From contig CAWESU010000001.1 in NCBI GenBank assembly GCA_963811805.1, positions 992,001 to 1,056,000 of the forward strand: 64,000 nt of DNA, read 5' to 3'. A program made the position numbers and the translations under genes. Under the pieces are notes generated by a model that was not told the origin of the DNA, searched no databases, and was given only the letters and a program-made list of their open reading frames with translations. How positions within the stretch are numbered: the stretch's first letter is position 1; each line of letters opens with the position of its first letter. This document shows positions 42,833 through 51,551 of the stretch, in pieces. The stretch comes from DAHUXN01 sp963811805 (GTDB lineage: Bacteria > Acidobacteriota > Terriglobia > Acidiferrales > UBA7541).

Positions 42833-44128
42833 CTAGACGGTCTCGATTTCGAGAGCTACGCCGAGGCCGCCGGAGACGCACAGCGTGGCCAGCCCGCGCT
42901 TGGCTCCGGTCGAATTCTTGTCGCGACGCAATTCGTGGAGCAATGTGGTCGTGATGCGTGCGCCGGTACATGCGATGGGATGGCCGAGCGCGATGGCCCC
43001 GCCGTTGGGATTCAGGCGCTCGCGCGGGAAATGCAGGTCGCGGTCGCAGGCAAGCACCTGCGCGGCGAAGGCTTCGTTCAATTCAATCGCGGCGTAGTCG
43101 TCGAGCTTCGTTCCGGTGCGCGCGAGCAATTTGCGCACCGCCGGCACAGGACCAATGCCCATCACCCGCGGGTCAACCGCGGCAATCGTTGCGTCCACAA
43201 TTCGCGCGAGCGGTTTCAAATTCAATTCGTGCACTTTCTCTTCGCTCGCGAGCACCACGGCGGAAGCCCCGTCGGTGATTCCGCTGGCGTTCCCTGCGGT
43301 GACCGTCCCGCTCTTGCTGAAAACAGGAGGGAGCTTCGCGAGTTTTTCGGGCGTTACATCGGCGCGCATGTGCTCGTCTTTGTCGACGTGCGTCACGTTG
43401 CCCTTCTTATCTTTCACTTCCACCGGCACGATCTCGCGGCTGAAGCGGCAGTCCCGTTGCGCGCCTACGGCGCGGCGATGGCTCTCGAGGGCAAATTCGT
43501 CCTGTTCTTCGCGCGGAATTTTATATTGCGTGGCGAGCACCTCGGCTATCTCTCCCATGATCATTTTCGAAATAGGGCACAGGAATCCGTCGCGATACAT
43601 CGCGTCGACCAACGGCTGATTGCCCATCTTAACGCCCCAGCGCGTGTCGACCAGGTACGGAACTTTGGACATGGACTCCGCACCGCCGGCGACGACGATT
43701 TGCGCTTCGCCGAGCAGAATTTGCTGCCAGCCGAGGAGAATCGCGCGCAGCCCTGAGGCGCAAGCCATATTCAGCGTGTAGGCGGGCACATCGTCGCCCA
43801 GGCCGGAGCGCCACGCGATTTGCCGCGCGGGATTCGGGCCCACGCCCGCGGGCCGCGCATTGCCGAAAATCAATTCGTCCACGTGCCAGCGCATTTCGTT
43901 TCCAGACTTTTTCGGTGCGCCACCCTGAGCGCTTTTAATACTGTCTTCGACCACGCCGCCGATCCCCGGCTCGCGTTCCGCCGGCAACGGCGCGCCAAAG
44001 GCGCGTTCGAGCGCGGCGCGCACGGCGCGCACGCCCAAATCCGGCGCAGTGAATTCAGCCAGGACTCCGCCGAATTTGCCAATTGGAGTCCTCACCGCGC
44101 TAACGATATAAACTGTGCCCTTCTTCAT
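42833..44128 (-). CDS. acetyl-CoA acetyltransferase (thiolase)
   Basis: The 431-residue thiolase shows VYIVSAVRTPIGKFGGVLAE, the acylated Cys in TLNMACASGLRAILLGWQQI, VVAGGAESMSKVPYL, LNEAFAAQVLACDRDLHFPR, the His motif GGAIALGHPIACTGARI and the second Cys region ATLCVSGGLGVALEIE. A 25-residue insert follows FGAPLPAEREPGI near residue 50. It could serve fatty-acid beta-oxidation or acetoacetyl-CoA formation; the sequence does not decide. AGAGGT precedes the ATG. Confidence 0.93.
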   Translation of the reverse strand: MKKGTVYIVSAVRTPIGKFGGVLAEFTAPDLGVRAVRAALERAFGAPLPAEREPGIGGVVEDSIKSAQGGAPKKSGNEMRWHVDELIFGNARPAGVGPNPARQIAWRSGLGDDVPAYTLNMACASGLRAILLGWQQILLGEAQIVVAGGAESMSKVPYLVDTRWGVKMGNQPLVDAMYRDGFLCPISKMIMGEIAEVLATQYKIPREEQDEFALESHRRAVGAQRDCRFSREIVPVEVKDKKGNVTHVDKDEHMRADVTPEKLAKLPPVFSKSGTVTAGNASGITDGASAVVLASEEKVHELNLKPLARIVDATIAAVDPRVMGIGPVPAVRKLLARTGTKLDDYAAIELNEAFAAQVLACDRDLHFPRERLNPNGGAIALGHPIACTGARITTTLLHELRRDKNSTGAKRGLATLCVSGGLGVALEIETV

Positions 44129-44381
44129 CGTCCGTTTTTACCTCTTTCTCCTATTTCCAGCCGCTGCCAAATCCCTTTTTCATCATATCCTATCCTCATC
44201 GCACAGGCCTTCTTGCCCGTCCGGGGATGCCTTTGTGAGGGGGCAAGCGTGACCCCTCGCAACGCGGCGTGGGCGCGGTTTTGACATTCATACTTTGACG
44301 GCAAACGAATTACTGATGTCTGCCACTCGCAGACTGGATGCCATGTGGAACGGACGGTCCACTCAAGAAGGAGCTACGGCG

Positions 44382-44747
44382 ATGCTGGAGACAGTACTGA
44401 AGCGTTTTGAAGAGCCCGACGAAGTGCGCACGTTTGAGAAGGGCAAATTCGAGGTTGTGCGCATCGGCGGCATGACCATCGGCCGCGCCACGTACCAGCC
44501 CGGATGGAAGTGGTCGGTTCACGTGGGGCCGAGCGTGGGTGCGTCGCGCTGCAACGTGGAGCACGTGGGGCTGGTGCTTTCCGGCTGCGCCACGGCGGCA
44601 ATGGAAGATGGGACCATCCACGAACTGCGCGGAGGAATGCTGTTTTACATTCCGCCCGGGCCACCGGGACACGATAGCTGGGTGGTAGGAAACGAACCGT
44701 ACGTCTCGCTGCATTTCATGGGCGCGGAGCACTACGCGGACAAGTAG
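44382..44747 (+). CDS. cupin-domain protein
   Basis: The 121-residue cupin reads MLETVLKRFEEPDEVRTFEK, GGMTIGRATYQPGWKWSVHV, CNVEHVGLVLSGCATAAMED, IHELRGGMLFYIPPGPPGHD, SWVVGNEPYVSLHFMG. H in WSVHV and CNVEHV, plus E, give a reduced metal site. In-frame ATG codons upstream exist (from 44295), but AAGGAG lies 9 bases before 44382. A stress or signalling role is possible; the substrate is unknown. Confidence 0.8.
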   Translation: MLETVLKRFEEPDEVRTFEKGKFEVVRIGGMTIGRATYQPGWKWSVHVGPSVGASRCNVEHVGLVLSGCATAAMEDGTIHELRGGMLFYIPPGPPGHDSWVVGNEPYVSLHFMGAEHYADK

Positions 44748-44754
44748 CGCAGCG

Positions 44755-44783
44755 TTGGTGAAACGTTTTTGGTGAGGTATGCT
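44755..44783 (+). promoter_or_regulatory. serS promoter, leaderless arrangement
   Basis: TTGGTG, a 17-base spacer and TATGCT. The ATG starts 8 bases after the -10 box, so transcription and translation would begin at nearly the same base. Confidence 0.55.
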
Positions 44784-44791
44784 GCTACGCC

Positions 44792-46063
44792 ATGATTGAT
44801 TTGGGATATTTTCGCGAGCATCTCGGCGAAATCGAGACGATGCTGCGCAACCGCAACGCGAAGCTGGATTTGGACGCTTTCCGCGAAATTGATGCCGAGC
44901 GCCGCCTGCGCATCACTTCTGTCGAACGCCTTAAGGCTGAGCGCAACAAGGGCAGCGAGGAAGTCGGACGGCTGAAAAAGTCCGGGCAGGACGCGAGCGC
45001 GCTGATGGCGCGAATGAAACAGATCGCCGAGGAGATCAAGGCCGACGACGCGAAGGCGGCCGAGCTCGAAGAAAAGTTGCGCGCATTCATGCTCACGGTG
45101 CCAAATATTCCGCACAGCTCGGTGCCTGTAGGGAGCGGCGCGGAAGGCAACGTGGAAGTACGGCGGTGGGGCGCGCCGCCGAAATTCGATTTTGCGCCCA
45201 AGCCGCATTGGGAGTTGGGAGAAGCGGCGGCGATTCTGGATTTGGAGCGCGCGGTGAAAATCGCAGGTACGCGATTCGCGCTCTATCGCGGGGCGGGCGC
45301 GCGGTTGGAACGGGCGCTGGCTAATTTTTTTCTGGATGTGCACACGCGCGAGCAGGGATACACGGAGATTCTGCCACCGTTCATCGTGAACACCGCATCG
45401 CTCATCGCGGATGGCAAGCTGCCGAAATTTGCCGGCGACATGTTCCATCTGGAAAACACGGACTTGTGGCTCACCACGACGGCGGAAACGGAATTGACGA
45501 ATCTGTATCGCGACGAGACGCTCGATACGGAGGTGCTGCCCATCAACGTCTGTGCGTGGACAGCGTGCTTCCGCTCGGAGGCGGGCGCGGCGGGAAAAGA
45601 CACGAGGGGAATCAAGCGGCAGCACCAGTTTCAAAAAGTGGAGATGTTCAAGTTCACGCGGCCGGAAACGAGCTACGACGAACTGGAAAAGATGGTACAT
45701 GACGCTGAGGATCTGCTGCAGCGGCTGGGGCTGCACTACCGCGTGGTGCAGCTTTGTACCGGCGATATGGGTTTCGCCTCGGCGAAGACGTATGACATCG
45801 AAGTCTGGGTGCCGTCGGCGAAGGAATTCATGGAAATTTCCAGCTGCTCGAATTGCGAAGCCTTTCAGGCGCGCCGCGCGGGCATTCGCTTCAAGGGCAA
45901 AGTCGGCAAAAGCGATTTCGTACATACGCTGAACGGCTCCGGCTTGCCCACGGGCCGCACATGGATCGCGATTGTGGAGAATTATCAGCAGGCGGATGGA
46001 TCGATGGTGATTCCCGAAGTTCTGCGCCCCTTCATGGGCGCCGACCGCATTCCCGCGCGCTGA
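44792..46063 (+). CDS. serS: seryl-tRNA synthetase
   Basis: SerRS charges tRNA(Ser) and tRNA(Sec). The 423-residue class II enzyme has an N-terminal coiled-coil arm (residues about 25-105) and class II motifs: ATP-binding motif 2 in FRSEAGAAGKDTRGIKRQHQ followed by FQKVEMF, EISSCSNCEAFQARR, and motif 3 in SGLPTGRTWIAIVENYQQ and IPEVLRPFMG. No ribosome-binding site precedes the ATG, which fits a leaderless transcript. Its product would also feed SelA. Confidence 0.97.
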   Translation: MIDLGYFREHLGEIETMLRNRNAKLDLDAFREIDAERRLRITSVERLKAERNKGSEEVGRLKKSGQDASALMARMKQIAEEIKADDAKAAELEEKLRAFMLTVPNIPHSSVPVGSGAEGNVEVRRWGAPPKFDFAPKPHWELGEAAAILDLERAVKIAGTRFALYRGAGARLERALANFFLDVHTREQGYTEILPPFIVNTASLIADGKLPKFAGDMFHLENTDLWLTTTAETELTNLYRDETLDTEVLPINVCAWTACFRSEAGAAGKDTRGIKRQHQFQKVEMFKFTRPETSYDELEKMVHDAEDLLQRLGLHYRVVQLCTGDMGFASAKTYDIEVWVPSAKEFMEISSCSNCEAFQARRAGIRFKGKVGKSDFVHTLNGSGLPTGRTWIAIVENYQQADGSMVIPEVLRPFMGADRIPAR

Positions 46064-46159
46064 GCGCCTGACTTCTTTTCCTTGCACAGCTAGTCGAGTG
46101 AGTGCAGAGCGCCTTGCCTGCTGCTGCGGGAAGGTTCAGGACGACTACGGAGAGATGAG

Positions 46160-46190
46160 AGGCGCGAGCAGATTCAGGAAACTCGCGCCT
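46160..46190 (-). terminator. hairpin downstream of the small exported protein gene
   Basis: AGGCGCGAG (46160-46168) pairs perfectly with CTCGCGCCT (46182-46190). There is no T-run after it on the minus strand, so it may be a stabilising hairpin or a weak terminator. Confidence 0.4.
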
Positions 46191-46218
46191 CCGGATTGGC
46201 TTTCACGGAACGGGTGAT

Positions 46219-46566
46219 TTACATCCCGGATTTGGGAGTGATGGAATCGGCCTTGATCGAGCCGTCCGAGTTCACGGCGCCAGTTAGAGTGACTTCTTGG
46301 CCCAGGTCGGCATCGGTAACGGCGTCCTGGTTCTGAATGGCATAGACTTTCTTGGTCTTGGAGCTGACGAAAACGTACGAGGCGCCCTTTTCCTTAACGC
46401 ACTTCATGGCACAGTCCTTGTGGTCCGCGCTCATGCCCTTCGCGCCACAAGAGCTGTCACTGATCCAGCCGGTGTAGGTGTGAGACTTGGCGCTGGCGTT
46501 TGAGGCCAGGCCTACGGTGAACAGCAGCGCGGCGGCAAGGCCGAGCACATTCGACAGCTTTTTCAT
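46219..46566 (-). CDS. small exported protein, DUF5818-like
   Basis: The 115-residue protein has a signal peptide (MKKLSNVLGLAAALLFTVGL), then HTYTGWISDSSCGAKGMSAD, HKDCAMKCVKEKGASYVFVS, KKVYAIQNQDAV and EVTLTGAVNSDGSIKADSIT. The four cysteines and OB-like beta strands match a family of small exported proteins frequent in Acidobacteriota. GGGAGGA precedes the ATG, so upstream in-frame starts are set aside. Confidence 0.82.
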   Translation of the reverse strand: MKKLSNVLGLAAALLFTVGLASNASAKSHTYTGWISDSSCGAKGMSADHKDCAMKCVKEKGASYVFVSSKTKKVYAIQNQDAVTDADLGQEVTLTGAVNSDGSIKADSITPKSGM

Positions 46567-46646
46567 GGTTCCTCCCTTTAGCATTGTGGCTGGGTTCCCA
46601 TCGCGTTGAATGTACCTCAAGACGACGGAATCTTATCAAATTCGGG

Positions 46647-47111
46647 CTATTTCATGGGCGAAAAATCGGTCGGACGCATGTACGTCACATCTATTTTCTC
46701 CACGGTCTTCTCGGCCTGTTCGGCTTTCAAGACCTCTTGGAACGCCGGATCGGTCCCGAACGCCTGCCAATCGGTTTTCGCTTCCTCCCGGCTGGAGTGA
46801 GCCACCATGAAGACGAATGTGTTGCCCGAGCCCGCGGGAGCGGTGTCGTCCGACACCCAGTAACCCACAACATTGAGATTGTGTTTAGCGAGCAGCTTGG
46901 AAGTCGTGTCGCGAAACCGCGCCTCCAGTGCGGGCAATTTGCCCGGCACGGCATGATAAATGCGAAGCTCGAAGACGCGATCGTTATCGGCTCTCACTTG
47001 ATTCACGTGCGTCAGGCCCACGGCGGCCAGAGACCCAACGGCAAAGGACAGCAGGGCGACACCGCAAACCGTCATTCTCTTACTCTTAAATGGACTCGAG
47101 AGCTTTTTCAC
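46647..47111 (-). CDS. exported NIPSNAP-family protein
   Basis: The 154-residue protein has an N-terminal hydrophobic signal (MTVCGVALLSFAVGSLAAVG). A dimeric alpha-beta barrel NIPSNAP domain follows (VFELRIYHAVPGKLPALEAR, LNVVGYWVSDDTAPAGSGNT, FVFMVAHSSREEAKTDWQAF). The function of bacterial members is not known. It lies between the sigma/anti-sigma pair and the DUF5818-like gene on the same strand. Confidence 0.85.
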   Translation of the reverse strand: MKKLSSPFKSKRMTVCGVALLSFAVGSLAAVGLTHVNQVRADNDRVFELRIYHAVPGKLPALEARFRDTTSKLLAKHNLNVVGYWVSDDTAPAGSGNTFVFMVAHSSREEAKTDWQAFGTDPAFQEVLKAEQAEKTVEKIDVTYMRPTDFSPMK

Positions 47112-47246
47112 GGCTCGTCCTCAGGAGCGCCGCTGGCTCTTGCCGGTATGCGCCCCGCGCTAGACGTCTGCTGGTTTGCTAGGAGTACGCGCCCTTCTTG
47201 GATTCGGATGATTTCCCGAGAATTTCCCTTCATAGGCCTTGAAATT

Positions 47247-48023
47247 TCAAAAAGCGCTGGCCAGAACCACGGGGCCGGTGGGATGAGACATTCCGCCCAT
47301 CGGTTCAATGGTGACGCCGAAGGCTTTACAGCTGATTCCTGAGGGCATTTTCGCCATGCACATGTGGCCGCCGCTGAAAGATGCGGGCATGAAGGCTCCC
47401 GCGCTGATGGGGCTCCCGACCATGGGAACGATCCACATCTGGTATTCCTTGTTGGGCGGCGGAGCAGGAAGGTCGCCGGTGTAACAGATCATGCCCAATC
47501 GGGAATTGTAGCGAACGCGGGCCCAAGCGTCCTTGGGCACTGTGGGCTTAGGTGCGAGCGAGACCGCTTGGGTGTCCTGAGCGGAGAAGAAGGAAACGAG
47601 AGCTTGCTCATGCTGCATCTGCGTCTGAAAGCCCTGCTCAGCTTGCTGCATTTGCTGCAACTGATTATCCAGGCGGCGGTCGTTCATCCATAGAAGGACT
47701 GTTGCGACGGCTAAGACCGCGGCTCCGGGCACCCAAACGGTATTCCACCAGCGCGCAGCGGGGCGGGCGACGCGCGGGGGATCGGACGGACGTTCGAGCG
47801 CCGCGTGGATTTTTTCGAGCAGGCGCTGCTTCGCGGCGGCCGGAGGATCCTGCGGCGGGGCGGCGAGAGCAAAAAGAGCGACGCGGCCCTGGGCTTCAGC
47901 GAAGTGGCGCGAGCATTCGGCACAGGAGGCAATGTGCGCGCGAAGAGGCTGGCCGTCTTCGCCGGCAAGAACGCCGAGGGCGAGTAGCTCGAGGTCCTGT
48001 TCGCTGATGGGATGAAGGCTCAA
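47247..48023 (-). CDS. anti-sigma factor (zinc-finger plus RskA-type domain)
   Basis: The 258-residue protein has an N-terminal anti-sigma zinc-finger-like segment (LRAHIASCAECSRHFAEAQG), one membrane helix (WVPGAAVLAVATVLLWM, about residues 105-122), a short coiled coil (NQLQQMQQAEQGFQTQ) and a C-terminal extracytoplasmic RskA-like domain (YQMWIVPMVGSPISAGAF, GVTIEPMGGMSHPTGPVV). The TTG at 48023 overlaps the sigma gene's TGA as TTGA and has GGGAG 6 bases upstream. It holds the sigma factor inactive until an envelope signal. Confidence 0.88.
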   Translation of the reverse strand: MSLHPISEQDLELLALGVLAGEDGQPLRAHIASCAECSRHFAEAQGRVALFALAAPPQDPPAAAKQRLLEKIHAALERPSDPPRVARPAARWWNTVWVPGAAVLAVATVLLWMNDRRLDNQLQQMQQAEQGFQTQMQHEQALVSFFSAQDTQAVSLAPKPTVPKDAWARVRYNSRLGMICYTGDLPAPPPNKEYQMWIVPMVGSPISAGAFMPASFSGGHMCMAKMPSGISCKAFGVTIEPMGGMSHPTGPVVLASAF

Positions 48024-48574
48024 GTCAGCTCCCGTTTCAAAGCGTCCACCGCAGTGCGAATCCAAGTCTTGACCGTTCCCAATGGCGTACCGGTGCGCCC
48101 GGCGATCTCGCTGTGGGACATGCCTTCAAAGTAGGCCAGCTCGATGGCTTCGCGCTGTCCGTTGGGCAAACCGCTGAGAGCGGTCTTGACGCGGCCGAGC
48201 AATTCATTTTGCGCAGCTGTGGATTCGAGGGTGCAAGGCAGCACGACGCTGTTCTCCGTCAGTTCGTCATTTCCACGACTGTCCCGGCGGCGCAATCGGG
48301 AGATGGAACGGTTGCGCGCGGCCACGAGAAGCCAGCCGGGCAGCGAGCCGCGTTGTGGGTCGAATTTTGCGGCGCTGCGCCAAATCTGAAAAAAAAGGTC
48401 CTGAAGGATCTCCTCGGCGGCGCCGGCGTCGCGAAGAATGCGAATGCATTCCGCGTACACCAGTCCTCCGTATCGGTCGTAGAGAGCGGCGAGCGCGGAT
48501 TCGTCCGAGCGGACGACGCGTTCGAGCAGCGACCAATCCGAAGCACGGTTTTCAGGGCCTTGCGCGCGATTCAC
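48020..48574 (-). CDS. ECF-type RNA polymerase sigma factor
   Basis: The 184-residue protein has region 2 (LAALYDRYGGLVYAECIRIL, EEILQDLFFQIWRSAAKFD, GWLLVAARNRSISRLRRRD) and region 4 (LSGLPNGQREAIELAYFEGM, SHSEIAGRTGTPLGTVKTWI). No region 1 or 3 is present, as in extracytoplasmic-function sigma factors (SigK/SigJ-like). It is coupled to the anti-sigma gene and probably autoregulates the locus. Confidence 0.93.
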   Translation of the reverse strand: MNRAQGPENRASDWSLLERVVRSDESALAALYDRYGGLVYAECIRILRDAGAAEEILQDLFFQIWRSAAKFDPQRGSLPGWLLVAARNRSISRLRRRDSRGNDELTENSVVLPCTLESTAAQNELLGRVKTALSGLPNGQREAIELAYFEGMSHSEIAGRTGTPLGTVKTWIRTAVDALKRELT

Positions 48575-48970
48575 GATCCCTCAAGCGCTCGTAGGAGAAT
48601 ACGCCCGGAGCAAGGCTAGCGGATGTTGCAAGCCCTTGGAAGAGATGCGTAGCAACCATACCGGACTCAGAGAAAAGGAGGCCGAAGCAGACCTAACCAG
48701 CAGTGGCGAGGGGGGATTCCTCCAGGGTGGTGTCGAGCCGAGGAGGGCGGGTCTTCCACTGCAAGCCTTTTATTTACAATCGCTTACGTTAATATACCTG
48801 CTAAAGTGTTTTGAATGAGGTGGTTGCGTGGAAAGCACAGAATCGCGCGAATTCGGGCGCTTTCAATTGACTGCTATAGCCGGGTTGAATAAACTTCGGG
48901 CCTGATAGGACTTACAAGCAGTGACGTTGCTGGATTCAAACGGGGGCGTGTCCGAAAGCGGTTGGGGCCG
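48575..48970. other. intergenic region between divergent sigma gene and YHS-like gene
   Basis: No supported gene. A promoter for the rightward gene is visible at 48867-48895. An AT-rich segment near 48765-48815 (TTTATTTACAATCGC, GTTAATATACC) could hold further control sites. Confidence 0.4.
48867..48895 (+). promoter_or_regulatory. sigma-70-type promoter before the YHS-like gene
   Basis: TTGACT, a 17-base spacer and TAAACT, 75 bases before the ATG. Confidence 0.45.
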
Positions 48971-49279
48971 ATGAAATATCTGGAGCGATTTTTCCGATAC
49001 GTTTTTTGGTTGGTGGTCACGGCCAGTATTGCGTGGATTGTAAGGAAGGCATTCCAACGGGCGGCTGAGGCGCACCGACCCGGGGCCGCGCGTGTGCCAA
49101 TTGAACCGGGAGCCTCGGTACCGAGAACGCGAGCGCTGTTCCGCGATCCCATGTGCGGGACGTATGTCGCGGAAGATATTTCTTATTTATTGGAACAGGG
49201 TAGAGAGACATTGCATTTCTGCTCGCGCGATTGCATGGAGCATTATCGCGCAGGCAACCGATTAGCGGCCGGAGCGTAA
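48971..49279 (+). CDS. membrane-anchored YHS-like metal-binding protein
   Basis: The 102-residue protein has an N-terminal membrane helix (YVFWLVVTASIAWIVRKAF) and a C-terminal YHS/TRASH-type motif (RDPMCGTYVAEDISY, LHFCSRDCMEHYRAG) with Cys residues spaced for metal binding. Such proteins often take part in metal sensing or handling. It precedes the dehydrogenase gene by 19 bases. Confidence 0.75.
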   Translation: MKYLERFFRYVFWLVVTASIAWIVRKAFQRAAEAHRPGAARVPIEPGASVPRTRALFRDPMCGTYVAEDISYLLEQGRETLHFCSRDCMEHYRAGNRLAAGA

Positions 49280-49298
49280 GGCAAGGAGGAAAGACCGA

Positions 49299-50597
49299 AT
49301 GGCAATAAGCGCCAAAGCGGTTCCCCAGGCGATTCCGCGGATTGCGCCTCGTGAAGACTTAAACGTTTTCCGGATTTCGCAGATTCAGTTCGATATTGCC
49401 GCGGAGCACTTGAAGCTGGACCAGGGTTTGCGGCAAGTGTTGCGAACGCCGAAGCGGATCATGGAAGTGTCTGTGCCGACCAAGATGGACAACGGGCAGG
49501 TGAAAGTTTTTCAGGGCTATCGCGTGCAGCACAACGTGGCGCGTGGGCCGGCGAAGGGCGGGATTCGTTACCACCCCAACGTGTCGCTGGACGAAGTGAA
49601 GGCGCTCGCGATGTGGATGACGTGGAAGTGCGCGGCGGTAAATATTCCGTTCGGCGGCGGCAAGGGCGGCGTCATCTGCGATCCGAAGCGCATGAGCAAA
49701 TCGGAACTGGAACGGATGACCCGGCGGTTCTGCTCGGAAATCCTGCCGATCATTGGGCCGGAGCGGGACATTCCCGCGCCGGACGTGTATACGGACTCGC
49801 AAACGATGGCATGGTTCATGGACACGTATTCGATGACCGTGGGGCATACGGCGTTGGCGTCCGTGACCGGCAAGCCGGTGCCACTGGGCGGGTCGGAAGG
49901 GCGGAACGAAGCGACGGCGCGCGGATGCCTGTTCGTGACGGAAGAAGCGTGCAAAGTGAAGAAGATGAATTTACGCGGCGCGACGGTGGCGATTCAGGGA
50001 TTTGGAAATGCGGGCGCCATCGCGGCGCGGCTGTTCACAGAGCGAAAGGCGAAAGTAGTGGCCATCAGTGATTCCCGCGGTGGCGTGCACAATTCGCGCG
50101 GAATCGATCCGTACAAAGCGGCGCGGTACAAAGAGCGTTCCGGGACCGTCGTGGGCATGCCGGGGACGTCGCGCATTTCGAACGACGATTTGCTGACCAT
50201 GAAATGCGACATCTTGATTCCCGCGGCACTGGAAACGGTGATCACGCTGAACAACGCCGACCTGATCAAGGCGAAGATTGTGGCGGAAGCGGCGAATGGG
50301 CCGACCACTCCACATGCCGATGAAGCGCTGGCGAAACGCGGCATCATGGTGCTGCCGGATATTCTGGCGAATTCGGGCGGCGTGACGACCAGCTATTTCG
50401 AATGGGTGCAGGATTTGCAGAGTTTCTTCTGGAGCGAAGCGGAAGTGAATACCAAGCTGGAAGCGGTAATGAAACGCGCGTTCCAGCAAGTGCACGAAAT
50501 GTCGCGGAAGAATCATGTGCATATGCGCACCGCAGCGTATATGTTGGCGGTAGGACGCGTCGCGGACGCGACCGTGGTGCGAGGATTGTTCCCGTAG
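49299..50597 (+). CDS. Glu/Leu/Phe/Val-type glutamate dehydrogenase
   Basis: The 432-residue enzyme interconverts glutamate and 2-oxoglutarate with ammonia. It shows VPTKMDNGQVKVFQGYRVQH, GPAKGGIRYHPNVSLDEVKA, the catalytic PFGGGKGGVICDP, DVYTDSQTMAWFMDTYS, the Rossmann motif VAIQGFGNAGAIAARLF and ANSGGVTTSYFEW. Length and the DIPAPDVYT form match the NAD(P)-dependent hexameric bacterial/archaeal group. AAGGAGGAAAG precedes the ATG. Confidence 0.95.
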   Translation: MAISAKAVPQAIPRIAPREDLNVFRISQIQFDIAAEHLKLDQGLRQVLRTPKRIMEVSVPTKMDNGQVKVFQGYRVQHNVARGPAKGGIRYHPNVSLDEVKALAMWMTWKCAAVNIPFGGGKGGVICDPKRMSKSELERMTRRFCSEILPIIGPERDIPAPDVYTDSQTMAWFMDTYSMTVGHTALASVTGKPVPLGGSEGRNEATARGCLFVTEEACKVKKMNLRGATVAIQGFGNAGAIAARLFTERKAKVVAISDSRGGVHNSRGIDPYKAARYKERSGTVVGMPGTSRISNDDLLTMKCDILIPAALETVITLNNADLIKAKIVAEAANGPTTPHADEALAKRGIMVLPDILANSGGVTTSYFEWVQDLQSFFWSEAEVNTKLEAVMKRAFQQVHEMSRKNHVHMRTAAYMLAVGRVADATVVRGLFP

Positions 50598-50598
50598 A

Positions 50599-50651
50599 GC
50601 CGCGGGCAGCGCCGTTGAGTTTTTCAGCACAGAATCGCTGAACTCCGCGGC
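50599..50651 (+). terminator. large hairpin after the dehydrogenase gene
   Basis: GCCGCGG (50599-50605) pairs with CCGCGGC (50645-50651), and inner GAGTT/AACTC and CAGC/GCTG arms extend the stem. It starts 2 bases after the stop codon. No T-run follows, so termination is plausible but not certain. Confidence 0.45.
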
Positions 50652-50807
50652 GTGGCGGACTTTCTTTGGTTTCAGAAGTAGAGGCAGGAGAAATTTTCCG
50701 GTCCACAGAGAACCGATAAGATCGAGCTTTTTCGCGTATTTTACATGACGCCTTTCCGTCAACGCGCTCGAAACAAATCAAGGTCCCAACGGCATTAGGA
50801 GCAGGCC

Positions 50808-51539
50808 ATGCCTGAACTCAAAAAAGAATTAGTAACGCTGCAGGTGAACGACGGAACAACGATGCGCGCGTTTGTGGCGCAGCCTGAGGGCCGCGAGAAA
50901 TTGCCGGGTCTGCTCGTGTTTCAGGAAGCATTTGGTGTGAATGAGCACATTCGCGATGTGGCGCAGCGATTCGCGAAGGAAGGCTATCTGGCGATTGCGC
51001 CGGAACTGTTCCATCGCAGCGCGCCGCCGGGATACGAAGGCAGCTATTCGGATTTCCAGTCGGTGATGCCGCACGTGATGGCGCTGAACGACAAGAACTT
51101 GGAGGCGGATATTCGCGCCACGCATGACGCTCTGCTGCGGCAGGGCGCGACCGATTCGCAACGGATCGCGAGCGTGGGATTTTGCATGGGCGGACGCGTG
51201 TCGTTTCTGGCGAATTTGATTTTGCCTCTGCGCGCGGCGATTTCATTCTATGGCGGAGGAATCGCAAAGAGCGAGCGCGGACCGGGATTGCTGGGACGCG
51301 TGGCCGAAACTCGGGGGCCGATTTTTCTCTTCTGGGGCGGGCTCGACAAGCATATTGGTCCCGAACAGCGCCAGGCTGTGGCAGAGGCGCTGCGCGGCGC
51401 GAAGAAGACGTTCGCCAGCATGGAATTCGCCGATGCGGACCATGCGTTTTTCTGCGATGCGCGGCCGAGCTACAACAAGGCGGCAGCTGCACAGGCGTGG
51501 GCGGTGTCGCTGGCGTTTCTGAAAAGCAATTTGGAGTGA
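50808..51539 (+). CDS. dienelactone hydrolase family protein
   Basis: The 243-residue alpha/beta hydrolase has VTLQVNDGTTMRAFVAQPEG, LPGLLVFQEAFGVNEHIRDV, GYLAIAPELFHRSAPPGYEG, the nucleophile motif VGFCMGGRVSF (Cys near residue 126) and the His in FADADHAFFCDARPSYN. The Cys-Asp-His triad is the mark of dienelactone hydrolases. The physiological ester is unknown. GGAGCAGG precedes the ATG. Confidence 0.9.
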   Translation: MPELKKELVTLQVNDGTTMRAFVAQPEGREKLPGLLVFQEAFGVNEHIRDVAQRFAKEGYLAIAPELFHRSAPPGYEGSYSDFQSVMPHVMALNDKNLEADIRATHDALLRQGATDSQRIASVGFCMGGRVSFLANLILPLRAAISFYGGGIAKSERGPGLLGRVAETRGPIFLFWGGLDKHIGPEQRQAVAEALRGAKKTFASMEFADADHAFFCDARPSYNKAAAAQAWAVSLAFLKSNLE

Positions 51540-51551
51540 GATTTCCTCCCG

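Noticed and set aside
48636..48818. 60-codon plus-strand frame
   Set aside because: No ribosome-binding site, no family, and it lies within a promoter-bearing gap.
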